NCBI RefSeq assembly: GCF_900110455.1
Contig: NZ_FOIS01000004.1
Location: 558,001-622,000 of the forward strand
From: Natrinema salifodinae
GTDB taxonomy: Archaea > Halobacteriota > Halobacteria > Halobacteriales > Natrialbaceae
Direction: 5' to 3'
Length of the DNA: 64,000 nucleotides
Position 1 is the stretch's first letter. The number at the start of each line of letters is the position of its first letter. The notes below the pieces were generated by a model, which worked only from the letters and a program-made list of their open reading frames with translations, had not been told where the DNA came from and did not search any database. Position numbers and translations under genes: made by a program. This document shows positions 1-7,456 of this stretch, piece after piece.

Positions 1-48
1 GCGAGCAACGTCGTCGCGCGCAACGGCGTGCTCACGATCGAAGAGTAG
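1..48 (+). CDS. 3' end of an unidentified gene (partial)
   Basis: The window opens inside a reading frame that runs 15 codons to a TAG at 46-48. The visible tail ends NGVLTIEE. A C-terminal NGVLTI pattern is common in small Hsp20-type heat shock proteins, but this fragment is far too short to assign. The codon use looks haloarchaeal. Confidence 0.45.
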   Translation, partial: ASNVVARNGVLTIEE

Positions 49-245
49 CGGTCACCGCCGGTCGAGCGGAGCGGCCGCACCGCTTCGCAGGCGCGCACGG
101 TCTCCGGTCGGTTCGCCCGCCGTTTCACCTGCAACGGTCGTATCGGTCGTCCCTGCCGATTGGCGGTCTATTCCCGGCGGATACGACATCCTCGACGACC
201 GACCGGAAGCACAACGCCTTCCACGGTCCGCTGACTAACACGGAT

Positions 246-827
246 ATGAGCGATACCGACTCCATCGACGTCGATAGCTGGCGCGCGGAACTCGAGTCGA
301 AACGCGCCGAGAAAGACGAGTTCTTCGCCGATCACCCGCAGTCGCCGATCCCGCCGGAGGACCGCGACGACTTCGACGGCCTCGAGTACTTCGACCCCGA
401 TTCGGACTACCGAGTAACCGCGACCGCGACGGTCCACGACGACCCCGAAGTCGTGCTGGTAGACACCACCGCGGGCCGGGAGATGCGCTACCTCCGAACT
501 GCGACCCTCGAATTCGAACTCGACCGCGACGACGAGGACCTGGCGGACGGCACGTTCGAACTGGCGGCCTACCAGCAGGAGAGCCCGAACGAGCAGCCGC
601 TGTTCGTCCCCTTCCGGGACAAGACGACCGGCCAGCAGACCTACGATGGCGGTCGGTACATGGAACTCGCACCGGAGGACGAACTCGCGGACGGCGACGA
701 AATCGTCGTCGACTTCAACCTGGCGTACACCCCCTTCTGCGCCTACAGCGAAACCTTCGACTGTCCGCTCCCGCCGGAAGAGAACTGGCTCGAAGTCGCG
801 ATTCCGGCCGGCGAACGGCACGAGTGA
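246..827 (+). CDS. DUF1684 domain protein
   Basis: This 193-residue acidic soluble protein matches the DUF1684 pattern. It has a central beta-rich region containing FVPFRDKTTGQQTYDGGRY (about residues 119-137), followed by a DFNLAYTPFCAYS segment and the CPLPPEENWL motif near the C terminus. These conserved FxDxTxGxxTYxGGRY and NPxCAY...CPxPPxxNxL elements define the family, whose function is unknown. The ATG at 246 is the only sensible start. No signal peptide or membrane segment is visible. The gene stands alone, convergent with the methyltransferase gene, across a 274-bp spacer (828-1101) in which I see nothing else. Confidence 0.8.
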   Translation: MSDTDSIDVDSWRAELESKRAEKDEFFADHPQSPIPPEDRDDFDGLEYFDPDSDYRVTATATVHDDPEVVLVDTTAGREMRYLRTATLEFELDRDDEDLADGTFELAAYQQESPNEQPLFVPFRDKTTGQQTYDGGRYMELAPEDELADGDEIVVDFNLAYTPFCAYSETFDCPLPPEENWLEVAIPAGERHE

Positions 828-1101
828 TTTCGGCTTCCGACCGCCTGGTTTCGTGATCGATAGCGGTCATTTCACCTGAACGTGAGACCGTGGCTCACGG
901 CGTATCGCCGCGGCCGCTACCTCCTTCAGGTATCGACACACCGATCCGAGTAAATTTCAGGAATCGAAAAGGTGCGTTTCGAGTCGAGTCAATCGGCTCG
1001 CGAGGGGCTGTCCGGCCGGAACAGCGGGCTCGAGTAGAAATGAGGGGGTTGGGACGGCGCGGAGCGCGGAGAAACGGGAAAGCGGAAGAGGCGGAAGCCG
1101 A

Positions 1102-1782
1102 TTACGGCGCTACGCCGACGGTCACCAGCGTACCGAACTCGCGGTAGCGTTCGACCATCTCCTCGCGGGTGTCCCAGTCCTCCGTCGGGAACTCGGCCTC
1201 GCTCGGAATCGTGATCTCGCGGTCCGGGATATTGTCCTGCTCGGCGACGTGCAGTCCCGCGTCGCGGAACGCCTGGCGATACTGCTCGCGGTCCCAGCGG
1301 GTCATCTCGACGGAGATGAACTCCTGCCACTCGTGGGAGTGGACGTTTTCCTCGTAGTAGTTGACGGCGCAGTAGAAGGTACCGCCTGGCCGGAGCACGC
1401 GGGCGACCTCCGCGAGCGTGCGGTGGGGATCGGCGGCGTAATAGAAGGCTTCCATCGACCAGATGTGGTCGATCGAATCGTCGGCGAAGGGGAGGTCGTC
1501 GAAGTCGCCGACGACGTAGCCGACGTCGCCGTCGTCCGTGTAGTCCGCCGCGTTGCGGGCCATCTCGGGCGAGCCGTCGAGGCCGTACACCCGGCCTGCT
1601 CCCTTGGTATCGCAGAGCGCGCGGCCAGCGTAGCCGCTCCCGCAGCCCAGATCGAGGACGACGTCGCCGGGTTCGACGGGCATCCGCGCGAGCGCGTGTT
1701 TGGCGGTGTGCCAGTGGCGCTCTTCCATTCCCTTGTCGCGGCCGCTCGTTGCCCAGTCGTCGAACTCCTCTCGGACGCTCAT
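1102..1782 (-). CDS. class I SAM-dependent methyltransferase
   Basis: This 226-residue protein has a Rossmann methyltransferase fold. Motif I, VLDLGCGSGYAGRAL, lies at about residues 42-56 and binds S-adenosylmethionine. It is followed by an acidic loop (GLDGSPEMARNAADY), motif III (VGDFDDLPFADDSIDHIWS) and an ALRPGG-like motif (VLRPGGTFYCAVNYY). These are hallmarks of the Methyltransf_11/UbiE-like group. The substrate cannot be read from sequence, although the group is often involved in quinone or small-molecule methylation. The ATG at 1782 has a TTTAGT TATA-like element about 30 bp upstream (near 1808-1816), which fits a leaderless transcript. Confidence 0.85.
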   Translation of the reverse strand: MSVREEFDDWATSGRDKGMEERHWHTAKHALARMPVEPGDVVLDLGCGSGYAGRALCDTKGAGRVYGLDGSPEMARNAADYTDDGDVGYVVGDFDDLPFADDSIDHIWSMEAFYYAADPHRTLAEVARVLRPGGTFYCAVNYYEENVHSHEWQEFISVEMTRWDREQYRQAFRDAGLHVAEQDNIPDREITIPSEAEFPTEDWDTREEMVERYREFGTLVTVGVAP

Positions 1783-1844
1783 GTCCGAGCGATGCGGGCC
1801 GCAAGACTAAACGCGTTCGCATGTTTCCGTCCGGGTCCGCTCTC

Positions 1845-1903
1845 GGCTCCCGTCCCTCGGCTCCCGTCCGCTTGGCTTCCGCCCCTCTGGCTTGCGTTCG
1901 CCC
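1845..1903. repeat. degenerate tandem repeat of about 15 bp
   Basis: Four imperfect copies of a unit resembling GGCTCCCGTCCCTC follow one another upstream of the methyltransferase promoter. The copies diverge progressively towards the right. I see no coding sense in either strand here. The role, if any, is unknown. Confidence 0.5.
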
Positions 1904-1940
1904 GATCATTCTCACTGGGGCAGGAACCACCGACAGATAC

Positions 1941-1956
1941 TTTAGGCTGGCCTAAA
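1941..1956. promoter_or_regulatory. DtxR/IdeR-type iron-box palindrome
   Basis: TTTAGGCTGGCCTAAA is an inverted repeat with two 7-bp arms (TTTAGGC/GCCTAAA) around a 2-bp centre. It is close to the TTAGG...CCTAA operators bound by DtxR-family metal-dependent repressors, which in haloarchaea (Idr and SirR proteins) control iron and manganese genes. An AAATTATAC TATA-like run overlaps its right end. Neither flanking gene is an obvious metal-uptake gene, so its target is unclear. Confidence 0.55.
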
Positions 1957-2142
1957 TTATACGAAGTGAAGGGTCGTCGTGGACCGAACTCCGTGGGCAT
2001 CCGGATGCAGGTCCCCGCTCGGTGAGTCGTACTGTCCCACCTCTTACCAGTTTTCAGACCCTTCTTCCACGGTTCGATGACCGTTCCGACCGAGAGAGAC
2101 ATCCGCACGCTTAAGGGAGTGCCGAAAGTTGTTCTCGCCAGT

Positions 2143-2721
2143 ATGGACTACAGGCTCGAAATCGACGGGACCCCGGAGACGGTACCCGGCGGGACCGGCG
2201 TTCTCCTCCTCCATCCGAGCACCGGTGAGACGGACCGCATCGACACCGATTTCCTCAAAGCCGACACCGACAACTTCCTCGTCGTCTCCACGCGAACCAC
2301 CGCCCGCGAAGTCAGACAAAAACTCGAGCACTACGACGTCGATGAGGACCGCGCGGAAATTCTCGACACGCTGAGCATCGAACGGGGCTACTCCCGGCGC
2401 TCCTCCGACACCGTCCACTACGTCGCCGCTCCCGACGACGTCGACGGGATCGTCAACCACATCGATGGCTTCCTCGACGACCACGACGGCAAACTCCGCA
2501 TCAGTTTCGACTCCGTAACCGAACTCGCCTACTACGCCGGCGACGACCAGGCGCTCGAAACGGTCGAGCGCATTCTCGAACTGCTCGAGGAGTACGACGC
2601 AGTCGGCCTCTTCCACCTCTCGGAGGAACCCCACGACGCGGCCACCGTCGACGAATTCCGCGCGCTGTTCGACGGCATCATCGACCTCGACGAGGACGGC
2701 AGCGTCGACGCCGAGTTCTGA
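2143..2721 (+). CDS. conserved haloarchaeal protein, RecA/KaiC-like degenerate fold
   Basis: This 192-residue acidic cytosolic protein begins DYRLEIDGTPETVPGGTGVLLLHP. The layout recalls degenerate RecA/KaiC-type proteins of haloarchaea, often annotated only as DUFs: a strand ending in a small GTGVLL turn instead of a true P-loop, a LVVSTRTTAREVRQKL helix, and a long ...RISFDSVTELAYYAGDDQAL... segment. There is no Walker A lysine, so ATP hydrolysis is unlikely. I start at 2143 rather than an upstream in-frame ATG at 2077. A CTTAAGG TATA-like element at about 2109-2115 sits the right distance for a leaderless start, and the extra 22 residues look non-coding. Function unknown. Confidence 0.65.
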   Translation: MDYRLEIDGTPETVPGGTGVLLLHPSTGETDRIDTDFLKADTDNFLVVSTRTTAREVRQKLEHYDVDEDRAEILDTLSIERGYSRRSSDTVHYVAAPDDVDGIVNHIDGFLDDHDGKLRISFDSVTELAYYAGDDQALETVERILELLEEYDAVGLFHLSEEPHDAATVDEFRALFDGIIDLDEDGSVDAEF

Positions 2722-2832
2722 AAACGAATCGGCCGCCATCGACCGGCGGAAACGGGAGTTCGTGGACCGGACGGGCCGAGTTCCGAGACGAGAACTGCAG
2801 TCGAACCGAGGGAATCGAACGCGACGGAGCGG

Positions 2833-2839
2833 AAAAAGA
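2833..2839 (-). terminator. T-tract terminator after the 2843-3625 gene
   Basis: On the minus strand the TAA stop is followed at once by GGCTCTTTTTCC. A short T run just past the stop codon is the usual form of an intrinsic archaeal transcription end. Confidence 0.4.
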
Positions 2840-2842
2840 GCC

Positions 2843-3625
2843 TTACTCTTCGATCGATTCGAACGTCTTCTCAGCCCAGCGGATCGCATACTCGGGCCCG
2901 TGGTCGCGGTAGGCCTCCGTATCGAGTGCAGCGAAGGGAGCCGGGAGCTCGATCGCGTGTTTGATCGCGGCACAGGCCAATTCCGTCGCGTCCGCGAAGT
3001 CGGTGTCTCCGCGGGCGACCGCCCGCGGCAAGCCGGCGACGCGGTCTTCGAGCTGCGTCCCCGCGTCCTGCCAGGCGTCGGCGAGTTCGGGGTGGTCATC
3101 GTCCCAGTCGGCGAAGAGTTCGCGGGTCTGGAGTCCGACCCAACCGTCGTACAGCGCCGCCGCGACCTGATAGGTGGCGTTGGGATCGAGCGGGACCGCG
3201 TCGTCGAGATCGCGATAGGTCTCCTCGAAGAAGCCGATGAAGTGTTCCGGGACGTCGAGTCCGAGCTGGACGACCGCCTCGGCGAGCAGGAAGTCGACGA
3301 ACGACTCCGGGGAGCCCTGCACCCGCGGCTTCACCAGGACGACCGGCGGCTCGGTCTGGCGGGTCCAGACGACGCTCCCGTCGCCAGGCATCCCGATCGT
3401 GAGGTCCGAACTCGCGTAGTGAGCGAGCAGTTGGGGGGCGTCTTCGGGGAGCCAGGTCGCGGGATAGCTCGCGGGCTCGAGCGCGTCGACGACCAGGCCG
3501 AGGTCCTCGGCCTGTGCCGGCGGGAGCGTCTCGAAGTCGCGATCGCAGTCGAAGACCTGCGCGTCGGGCGCGTGGGTCTCGCGGACGGCCTCGACCTGGT
3601 CCGAGAGCGCACGGGCCTCGAACAT
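2843..3625 (-). CDS. conserved haloarchaeal protein of unknown function
   Basis: This 260-residue acidic protein begins MFEARALSDQVEAVRETHAP and ends WAEKTFESIEE, with no cysteine cluster, signal peptide or membrane segment. It is rich in helix-forming stretches and aromatic residues (HFIGFFEETYRDLDD, YDGWVGLQTRELFADWDDDH) and resembles a widespread haloarchaeal family known only as a domain of unknown function. I recognise no catalytic motif. Its start codon overlaps the stop codon of a small membrane protein gene (TGATG), so the two are probably co-translated. Confidence 0.75.
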   Translation of the reverse strand: MFEARALSDQVEAVRETHAPDAQVFDCDRDFETLPPAQAEDLGLVVDALEPASYPATWLPEDAPQLLAHYASSDLTIGMPGDGSVVWTRQTEPPVVLVKPRVQGSPESFVDFLLAEAVVQLGLDVPEHFIGFFEETYRDLDDAVPLDPNATYQVAAALYDGWVGLQTRELFADWDDDHPELADAWQDAGTQLEDRVAGLPRAVARGDTDFADATELACAAIKHAIELPAPFAALDTEAYRDHGPEYAIRWAEKTFESIEE

Positions 3626-3714
3626 CAGGCGAGTGCGGTCTGGAAGACGAGCAGGATCGACAGCAGCGCCGATGCGGCGACCGTGGCAAGAACGACCTTG
3701 GTTGCGGTGCTCAT
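3625..3714 (-). CDS. 29-residue single-pass membrane protein
   Basis: A short frame on the minus strand starts with ATG at 3714 and stops with TGA at 3625-3627, overlapping the next ATG by one base (TGATG). It encodes a 29-residue peptide: MSTATK, then an uninterrupted hydrophobic stretch (VVLATVAASALLSILLVF), then QTALA. That is enough for one transmembrane helix with a short cytoplasmic N terminus. It is easily missed because of its size. The tight overlap and shared promoter suggest it works with, or anchors, the 260-residue protein. Function unknown. Confidence 0.65.
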   Translation of the reverse strand: MSTATKVVLATVAASALLSILLVFQTALA

Positions 3715-3838
3715 GTGCGTGAGGTCGTATCCGCGTCGCTTAAATCCATCTGTCTCCGCCTCGGCGCTCGATTTTCGGGTCCTGGTTCTCGATGCCAGTT
3801 CTCCGCACCTCCTTCTCGGAGCTGTCGCTCCGAACCGA

Positions 3839-3856
3839 TCGGACCGATCGGTCCGA
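3839..3856. repeat. perfect 18-bp palindrome
   Basis: TCGGACCGATCGGTCCGA reads the same on both strands. It lies about 125 bp upstream of the 29-residue membrane protein gene. It could be a dimeric repressor operator or a cruciform/terminator element; nothing else identifies it. Confidence 0.5.
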
Positions 3857-3900
3857 ACTCGGAGACGTTCGTCGACGCGACCGGAGCGGGACGATATGTC

Positions 3901-3922
3901 AGCCCACTATTTCGAGTGGAGA
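3901..3922 (-). repeat. ORB-like element, weak right half
   Basis: Read on the minus strand this is TCTCCACTCGAAATAGTGGG. The left half matches the ORB next to orc1 over CCACTCGAAATA, but the G-run is interrupted. It lies beyond the 3' end of oapC, about 2.5 kb from the main origin cluster. Confidence 0.4.
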
Positions 3923-4146
3923 GAAAGGTCTAGAACTGATGGGTAAGACAGGAGATCGGAAGTGATCTGCAGTCGAAACGAACCGGTACAGAGTCGGCGA
4001 ACAGAACGCGCACTCGGCAGCGTCGGGCGTCGATATCTCCCACTTTCGCAGTTCGAATACGGGTGCGCCCGTCGCGAACGGTACCGCCTTCGTCTTCGTC
4101 TCACCGCGCAACCGTCTCGTCACACGGCAGTCGCTCCCGAACGGCG

Positions 4147-5139
4147 TTACTCGTCGTCGCCGTCGCGCCAGGAATCCGGAACGTCGATGACGTACCGGCC
4201 GTCCTCCTGCAGCGAGACGATGTACTCCTCGCGGTTGTAGAGTTCCATCAAGTTGAGTTCGTACTGCCCGGGCTGGACGATCCTGATGCTCTCGAACTGT
4301 TCGTTGAGTTCCTCCCGGAGCTCTTCGATCGACGGCTGCTCGCCGCTGGGTTCGCTGACGACGCGGCCCTCCCCCGGTGGCTGCGCGTCGCCAGGCGGGC
4401 CGTCGCCATCGGGATCGGCGGCGGGCGGGAGGTCGTCCCTGGTGACGACTTCGGTCCGCGCATCGGCCTGGGCCGCGTTCTCGTCGTCCGCGAGCGTCGC
4501 CCGAGTCTGTGACTGGTCGCGGTCGGCCGCCGGGCTGGCCGTCCGGTCCGGCGCGTCGTCGTTGTCCGGCTCGACGGGCGGCTCGCTCGTTACAGTCGCA
4601 TCAGTCGCATCGGACCGCTCTTCGGGCCGGCGCGCTGTCTCGGGCCACTCGGCGAACTCGCCGTCCGACTCCTCGTCGGACGCGGGGTCGGGACTGGGGC
4701 TGGCGGTCGCGGGCCAGGCCGTGGTCGACTGCGCGTTCGCGTTCGACTGCGTAGCTGTCGCCCCGTCGGTTTCGACTCGATCGGCACGCTCGGATGCGGA
4801 TCCGGGCTCGGAACGGCGCTCGGGTTCGAACGTCTCCTGGTCCGCCGGGTCGCTCGATGCGGTCGACGAGTCCGAAGAACCGGTCGAGACCCAGTCGCGG
4901 ACGGTCTCCGCGGCTCGCGAGGCGACACCGTCCGAGTTAGCGGTGTCGGTGTCGCTGCTGGAATCAACGGCGGTGCCAGTGTCGGTCGATCCCGAGCCAC
5001 CGGTCCCATCGAACGAGTCGCCGGTCGTCGCGGACGGCGCGAACTGGAACTTGTTCCCTCCGCAGTCGGGACAGCCCGACAGCATCTCCTTGGAGCCGTC
5101 AGCGAACGTCCGGCCGCAGTTCGTACACTGGTGTGGCAT
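4147..5139 (-). CDS. oapC: OapC/ArvC-type zinc-ribbon protein
   Basis: This 330-residue protein has an N-terminal zinc ribbon: CTNC at about residues 5-8 and CPDC at about 18-21, flanking GRTFADGSKEMLSG. A very long low-complexity acidic/Ser-Thr-rich region follows (about 35-240). A conserved C-terminal domain of about 80 residues (ELREELNEQFESIRIVQPGQYELNLMELYNREEYIVSLQEDGRYVIDVPDSW) completes it. This is the pattern of the origin-associated protein OapC. Its ATG overlaps the oapB stop (TAATG), so it is the last gene of an oapA-oapB-oapC operon next to the origin. It is thought to act with the OapA GTPase, but its biochemical role is unproven. Confidence 0.85.
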   Translation of the reverse strand: MPHQCTNCGRTFADGSKEMLSGCPDCGGNKFQFAPSATTGDSFDGTGGSGSTDTGTAVDSSSDTDTANSDGVASRAAETVRDWVSTGSSDSSTASSDPADQETFEPERRSEPGSASERADRVETDGATATQSNANAQSTTAWPATASPSPDPASDEESDGEFAEWPETARRPEERSDATDATVTSEPPVEPDNDDAPDRTASPAADRDQSQTRATLADDENAAQADARTEVVTRDDLPPAADPDGDGPPGDAQPPGEGRVVSEPSGEQPSIEELREELNEQFESIRIVQPGQYELNLMELYNREEYIVSLQEDGRYVIDVPDSWRDGDDE

Positions 5140-5549
5140 TAGTTGCGGGACACGAGCGCGCTGATGAGCGTTTCGTCCTTATGGAGCGTCTCGATCTGAT
5201 TAGCCGGCCCGATGACCGTCAGCTTCGCTTCTGACGTGTCGTTGCCCATAATGCGACCGAGCAGCGACGAGTCGCTCGTTTCGGACTTGGGATAGGTCTC
5301 GATCTCGATCCCGTTGAACTCGTTGGGGCTGATCTCGGACATCGTCACTTCGATGAGCCGGCTCTCCTCGTCGGGAGTTAACCCCTCTTCTAAGATGACG
5401 ATGTTACCATCGTGGACGCCGTCCAAAATCATCCTGATCTTCTCCATCGTCGCCATCCCATCCATTCGTTCGCCGCTGATCAGGTCGATCTGTACGCCGT
5501 CGGACGGGTCCGAATCGTCTGCGTTTGTTGCTTTCGGCATGGTAGTCAC
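5139..5549 (-). CDS. oapB: OapB/ArvB family protein (DUF2073)
   Basis: This roughly 136-residue cytosolic protein carries the DUF2073 signature: ISGERMDGMATMEKIRMILDGVHDGNIVILEEGLTPDEESRLIEVTMSEI, then GIEIETYPKS and LLGRIMGNDT, ending in an LTVIGPANQIETL strand. The family is found throughout haloarchaea and other Euryarchaeota beside an Era-like GTPase. The start is uncertain. GTG at 5549 overlaps the oapA stop as GTGA, typical of translational coupling, while ATG at 5540 would shorten it by three residues. It is the middle gene of the origin-linked operon. Confidence 0.85.
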   Translation of the reverse strand: MTTMPKATNADDSDPSDGVQIDLISGERMDGMATMEKIRMILDGVHDGNIVILEEGLTPDEESRLIEVTMSEISPNEFNGIEIETYPKSETSDSSLLGRIMGNDTSEAKLTVIGPANQIETLHKDETLISALVSRN

Positions 5550-6184
5550 CCGAAGTAGTCCGCGATCGAGTCGTACACTTCGTCCATGTTGTCGCCTTCC
5601 TTCGCCGACAGGGCGACGGTCTTGTGCTGCGGGAAGGCATCCTCGATCCGCTTCACGCTCGATTCATCGAGGTCGATCTTGTTCGCGAAGATGAGAACCG
5701 GGAGATTTCGAGACTCGATGATGCCGATCAGCATCGTGTTGACCTGCGTGATCGGATCCTCGGCGCTGTCCAAGACGTAGATGACGCCGTCGACGTCCTC
5801 GCGCAGCCAGTGCATTGCCTCGGCGACGCCTTCGGTCGCCTCGCGGGAGCGACGAATCGCGTCTTCTTCCTCCAAATCGTCAGTAAACTCCTCGTAGTCG
5901 ACCTTCGTCGTCACGCCAGGCGTGTCGACGATATCGATGGTCACCGACTTCCCGTCGCGTTCGATCTCGACGTTTTCTTTCCTGCGTGCGCGACGCGTTT
6001 CGTGTGGAATGTGACTCTCCGCGCCGACGGCGTCACCAGTCCAATCGCGTGCGATCCGATTCGCGAGCGTCGTCTTGCCGGCGTTCGGCGGACCGTAGAT
6101 ACCGATTCGTTTGGGTTCCTGTTCCGAAAACAGGCGATCCGTAACCCGAGAGATACTATCTTTGAGTTCTGTGAACAGTCCCAT
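5546..6184 (-). CDS. oapA: Era-like GTP-binding protein OapA
   Basis: This 212-residue small GTPase begins MGLFTELKDSISRVTDRLF. Motifs: G1 GPPNAGKTT (about residues 29-37), G3 DTPGV (within VDIVDTPGVTTKVDYEEF), G4 NKID (IFANKIDLDESSV) and a G5-like ALSAKEG near the end. This is the full set for guanine nucleotide binding, so it should be an active GTPase. Genetic work in haloarchaea links OapA to replication from the neighbouring origin. The ATG at 6184 gives the family N terminus; the further 19 codons upstream look non-coding. It is the first gene of the leftward operon, reading away from the origin. Confidence 0.88.
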   Translation of the reverse strand: MGLFTELKDSISRVTDRLFSEQEPKRIGIYGPPNAGKTTLANRIARDWTGDAVGAESHIPHETRRARRKENVEIERDGKSVTIDIVDTPGVTTKVDYEEFTDDLEEEDAIRRSREATEGVAEAMHWLREDVDGVIYVLDSAEDPITQVNTMLIGIIESRNLPVLIFANKIDLDESSVKRIEDAFPQHKTVALSAKEGDNMDEVYDSIADYFG

Positions 6185-6355
6185 CCTTTGGGGCCTCCAG
6201 CACCGCGGGGTGCATCTGCGCGTACTACTGAGCGAACTCACTTAAGCCTACGTCAGACGTGTTGACAATTCGATTCGTAGGAGTTGTTAGTATTCGGAGG
6301 TCTATCGATTGGTACTGGGAATTACCGGAGTGGGTAGAATGTGATTGTATCTCAC

Positions 6356-6373
6356 TCTAGAGTTTCTAGAGTT
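6356..6373. repeat. tandem 9-bp repeat TCTAGAGTT x2
   Basis: Two perfect head-to-tail copies of TCTAGAGTT occupy 6356-6364 and 6365-6373. CTAG is normally rare in these genomes, yet it recurs throughout this origin region. Confidence 0.7.
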
Positions 6374-6408
6374 CGGTCGAGAACGCGACCGAGAAACGGA
6401 TCGGAAGG

Positions 6409-6435
6409 CCCCCACCCCTTCGTTTCGACTGGAGA
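6409..6435 (-). repeat. Origin Recognition Box A
   Basis: On the minus strand it reads TCTCCAGTCGAAACGAAGGG followed by GTGGGGG. This matches the haloarchaeal ORB form TCCASTYGAAA-N4-GGGG bound by Orc1/Cdc6. The G-run points left, away from the AT-rich core. Confidence 0.85.
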
Positions 6436-6478
6436 TCTACGACGGGGTGGGTCGACGAACTCCCGATCGGTTGGAAAC

Positions 6479-6503
6479 TACCCCCTTCTTTCGACTCGAA
6501 CCG
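6479..6503 (-). repeat. Origin Recognition Box B
   Basis: On the minus strand it reads GGTTCGAGTCGAAAGAAGGG then GG. It is a slightly divergent ORB (TTCGAGTCGAAA in place of TTCCASTCGAAA) in the same orientation as box A, about 70 bp away. Confidence 0.7.
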
Positions 6504-6549
6504 ACGTTCTGGAACCGCTTTCGGGTGAATACGTGGAATCGAACGAGTC

Positions 6550-6720
6550 GAGGACGATTCTAGTAACAGAGAACAGCAGTCTAGGAGGTGAATCGAGCCT
6601 CAGCGAAATCTCTAGTAAGACCTAGTAACTCAAAAACAACTCTAGTAATATTCCTTAGTTTGCTAGTGCTGCGGATACTGTTTCTATTCTATACTAATAA
6701 AACTTCCCAGTATCAATCAC
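6550..6720. other. candidate duplex-unwinding element with CTAGTAA repeats
   Basis: This is an AT-rich stretch in an otherwise GC-rich genome. YCTAGTAA occurs at 6559, 6611, 6621 and 6641, with related words at 6662 (CTAGTG) and 6693 (CTAATAA). It sits between inward-facing edges of ORBs A/B and C, where unwinding is expected. Confidence 0.65.
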
Positions 6721-6749
6721 CGTCGTTCCCCCTCCCCCTCCGTCGACAC

Positions 6750-6777
6750 GCTCCACTTGAAACGAAGGGGTGGGGGG
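6750..6777 (+). repeat. Origin Recognition Box C
   Basis: GCTCCACTTGAAACGAAGGG followed by GTGGGGGG is a strong plus-strand ORB. It is nearly a mirror image of box A, including the GGGGTGGGGG tail. Its G-run points right, so A and C form an inverted pair around the AT-rich core. A second G/C-rich run on the opposite strand (CCCCCTCCCCCTC, 6728-6740) lies just to its left. Confidence 0.85.
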
Positions 6778-7104
6778 CGGGTCGTACCGACGATATCATA
6801 TTGTGTACTAGTGTCACTCTGGAAAGCGGTGGTCGGACTCCGAGTGCAGTCCCATCGCACCGAATCAGACACCCAATACGAGATCCGGTACTGGTGTGGA
6901 TCCACTATCAACATCCCTACACTTCTAAACCTCCAAACGTAGATAACCAAAATAGCGAGTATCGGAACTGATACCGGTTGACATCTACGCTCTCTCAGGT
7001 TCGATCAAGGCGACGAGTGCATCCCGATGCTACTGAGTGGTTTCGATAGCTGACGTTCCAACCGCTGACGCTGTATCTCTGGTTCGTTGTCTGCGTTATC
7101 TGTG

Positions 7105-7142
7105 CGTAGCGGACGGTACACCACGTAGCGGACGGTACACCA
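7105..7142 (+). repeat. perfect 19-bp tandem repeat in the origin
   Basis: CGTAGCGGACGGTACACCA occurs twice head to tail at 7105-7123 and 7124-7142 with no mismatch. It lies between ORB C and ORB D and is not coding. It resembles a two-copy iteron; the bound factor, if any, is unknown. Confidence 0.85.
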
Positions 7143-7456
7143 ACTTTCTGCGCAAACCGCGGCAATTACGGACTTTTCCGACTGAACTGTCTGAAGAATG
7201 TGTGGGACTATCCGTCAGTGAATCTTCAATCGCCGTCTTGAGCCTATCTGGCGGCAGTGACTTGGAACCGAGGAGGTGCGACACAGCCGATCGCCTATCC
7301 GAAGTTGTTCCGGCACGATTCGAAGGGAAAGGAAGACTTTATTATCGTGGTTTTCCTCTGTTTCGTTTGCATCAACTGGACCGGAATCGGGTATCTAGAC
7401 CGGCCGATTGGCAGTAGGAGGCCATCTCGCCGCGGTATACCTCATTCCTGGTTCGG

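Larger units (their letters stand above)
3715..4146. other. intergenic region with a palindrome and a weak ORB-like site
   Basis: No convincing gene is seen in these 432 bp. The region is the divergent/3' spacer between the small-membrane-protein operon and the end of oapC. It contains the perfect 18-bp palindrome TCGGACCGATCGGTCCGA (3839-3856) and an ORB-like sequence on the minus strand (3901-3922), both listed separately. Confidence 0.6.

Noticed and set aside
1979-2080. 33-codon GTG frame downstream of the iron box
   Set aside because: It follows the palindrome and TATA-like run at a plausible distance, but the peptide has no recognisable pattern and non-typical composition; kept only as a possibility within the iron-box finding.
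6341-7417. Several open frames of 60-130 codons in the origin region
   Set aside because: Codon use and composition are unlike haloarchaeal proteins (Ser/Arg/Thr-rich, few Asp/Glu), and ORBs and repeats explain the sequence.
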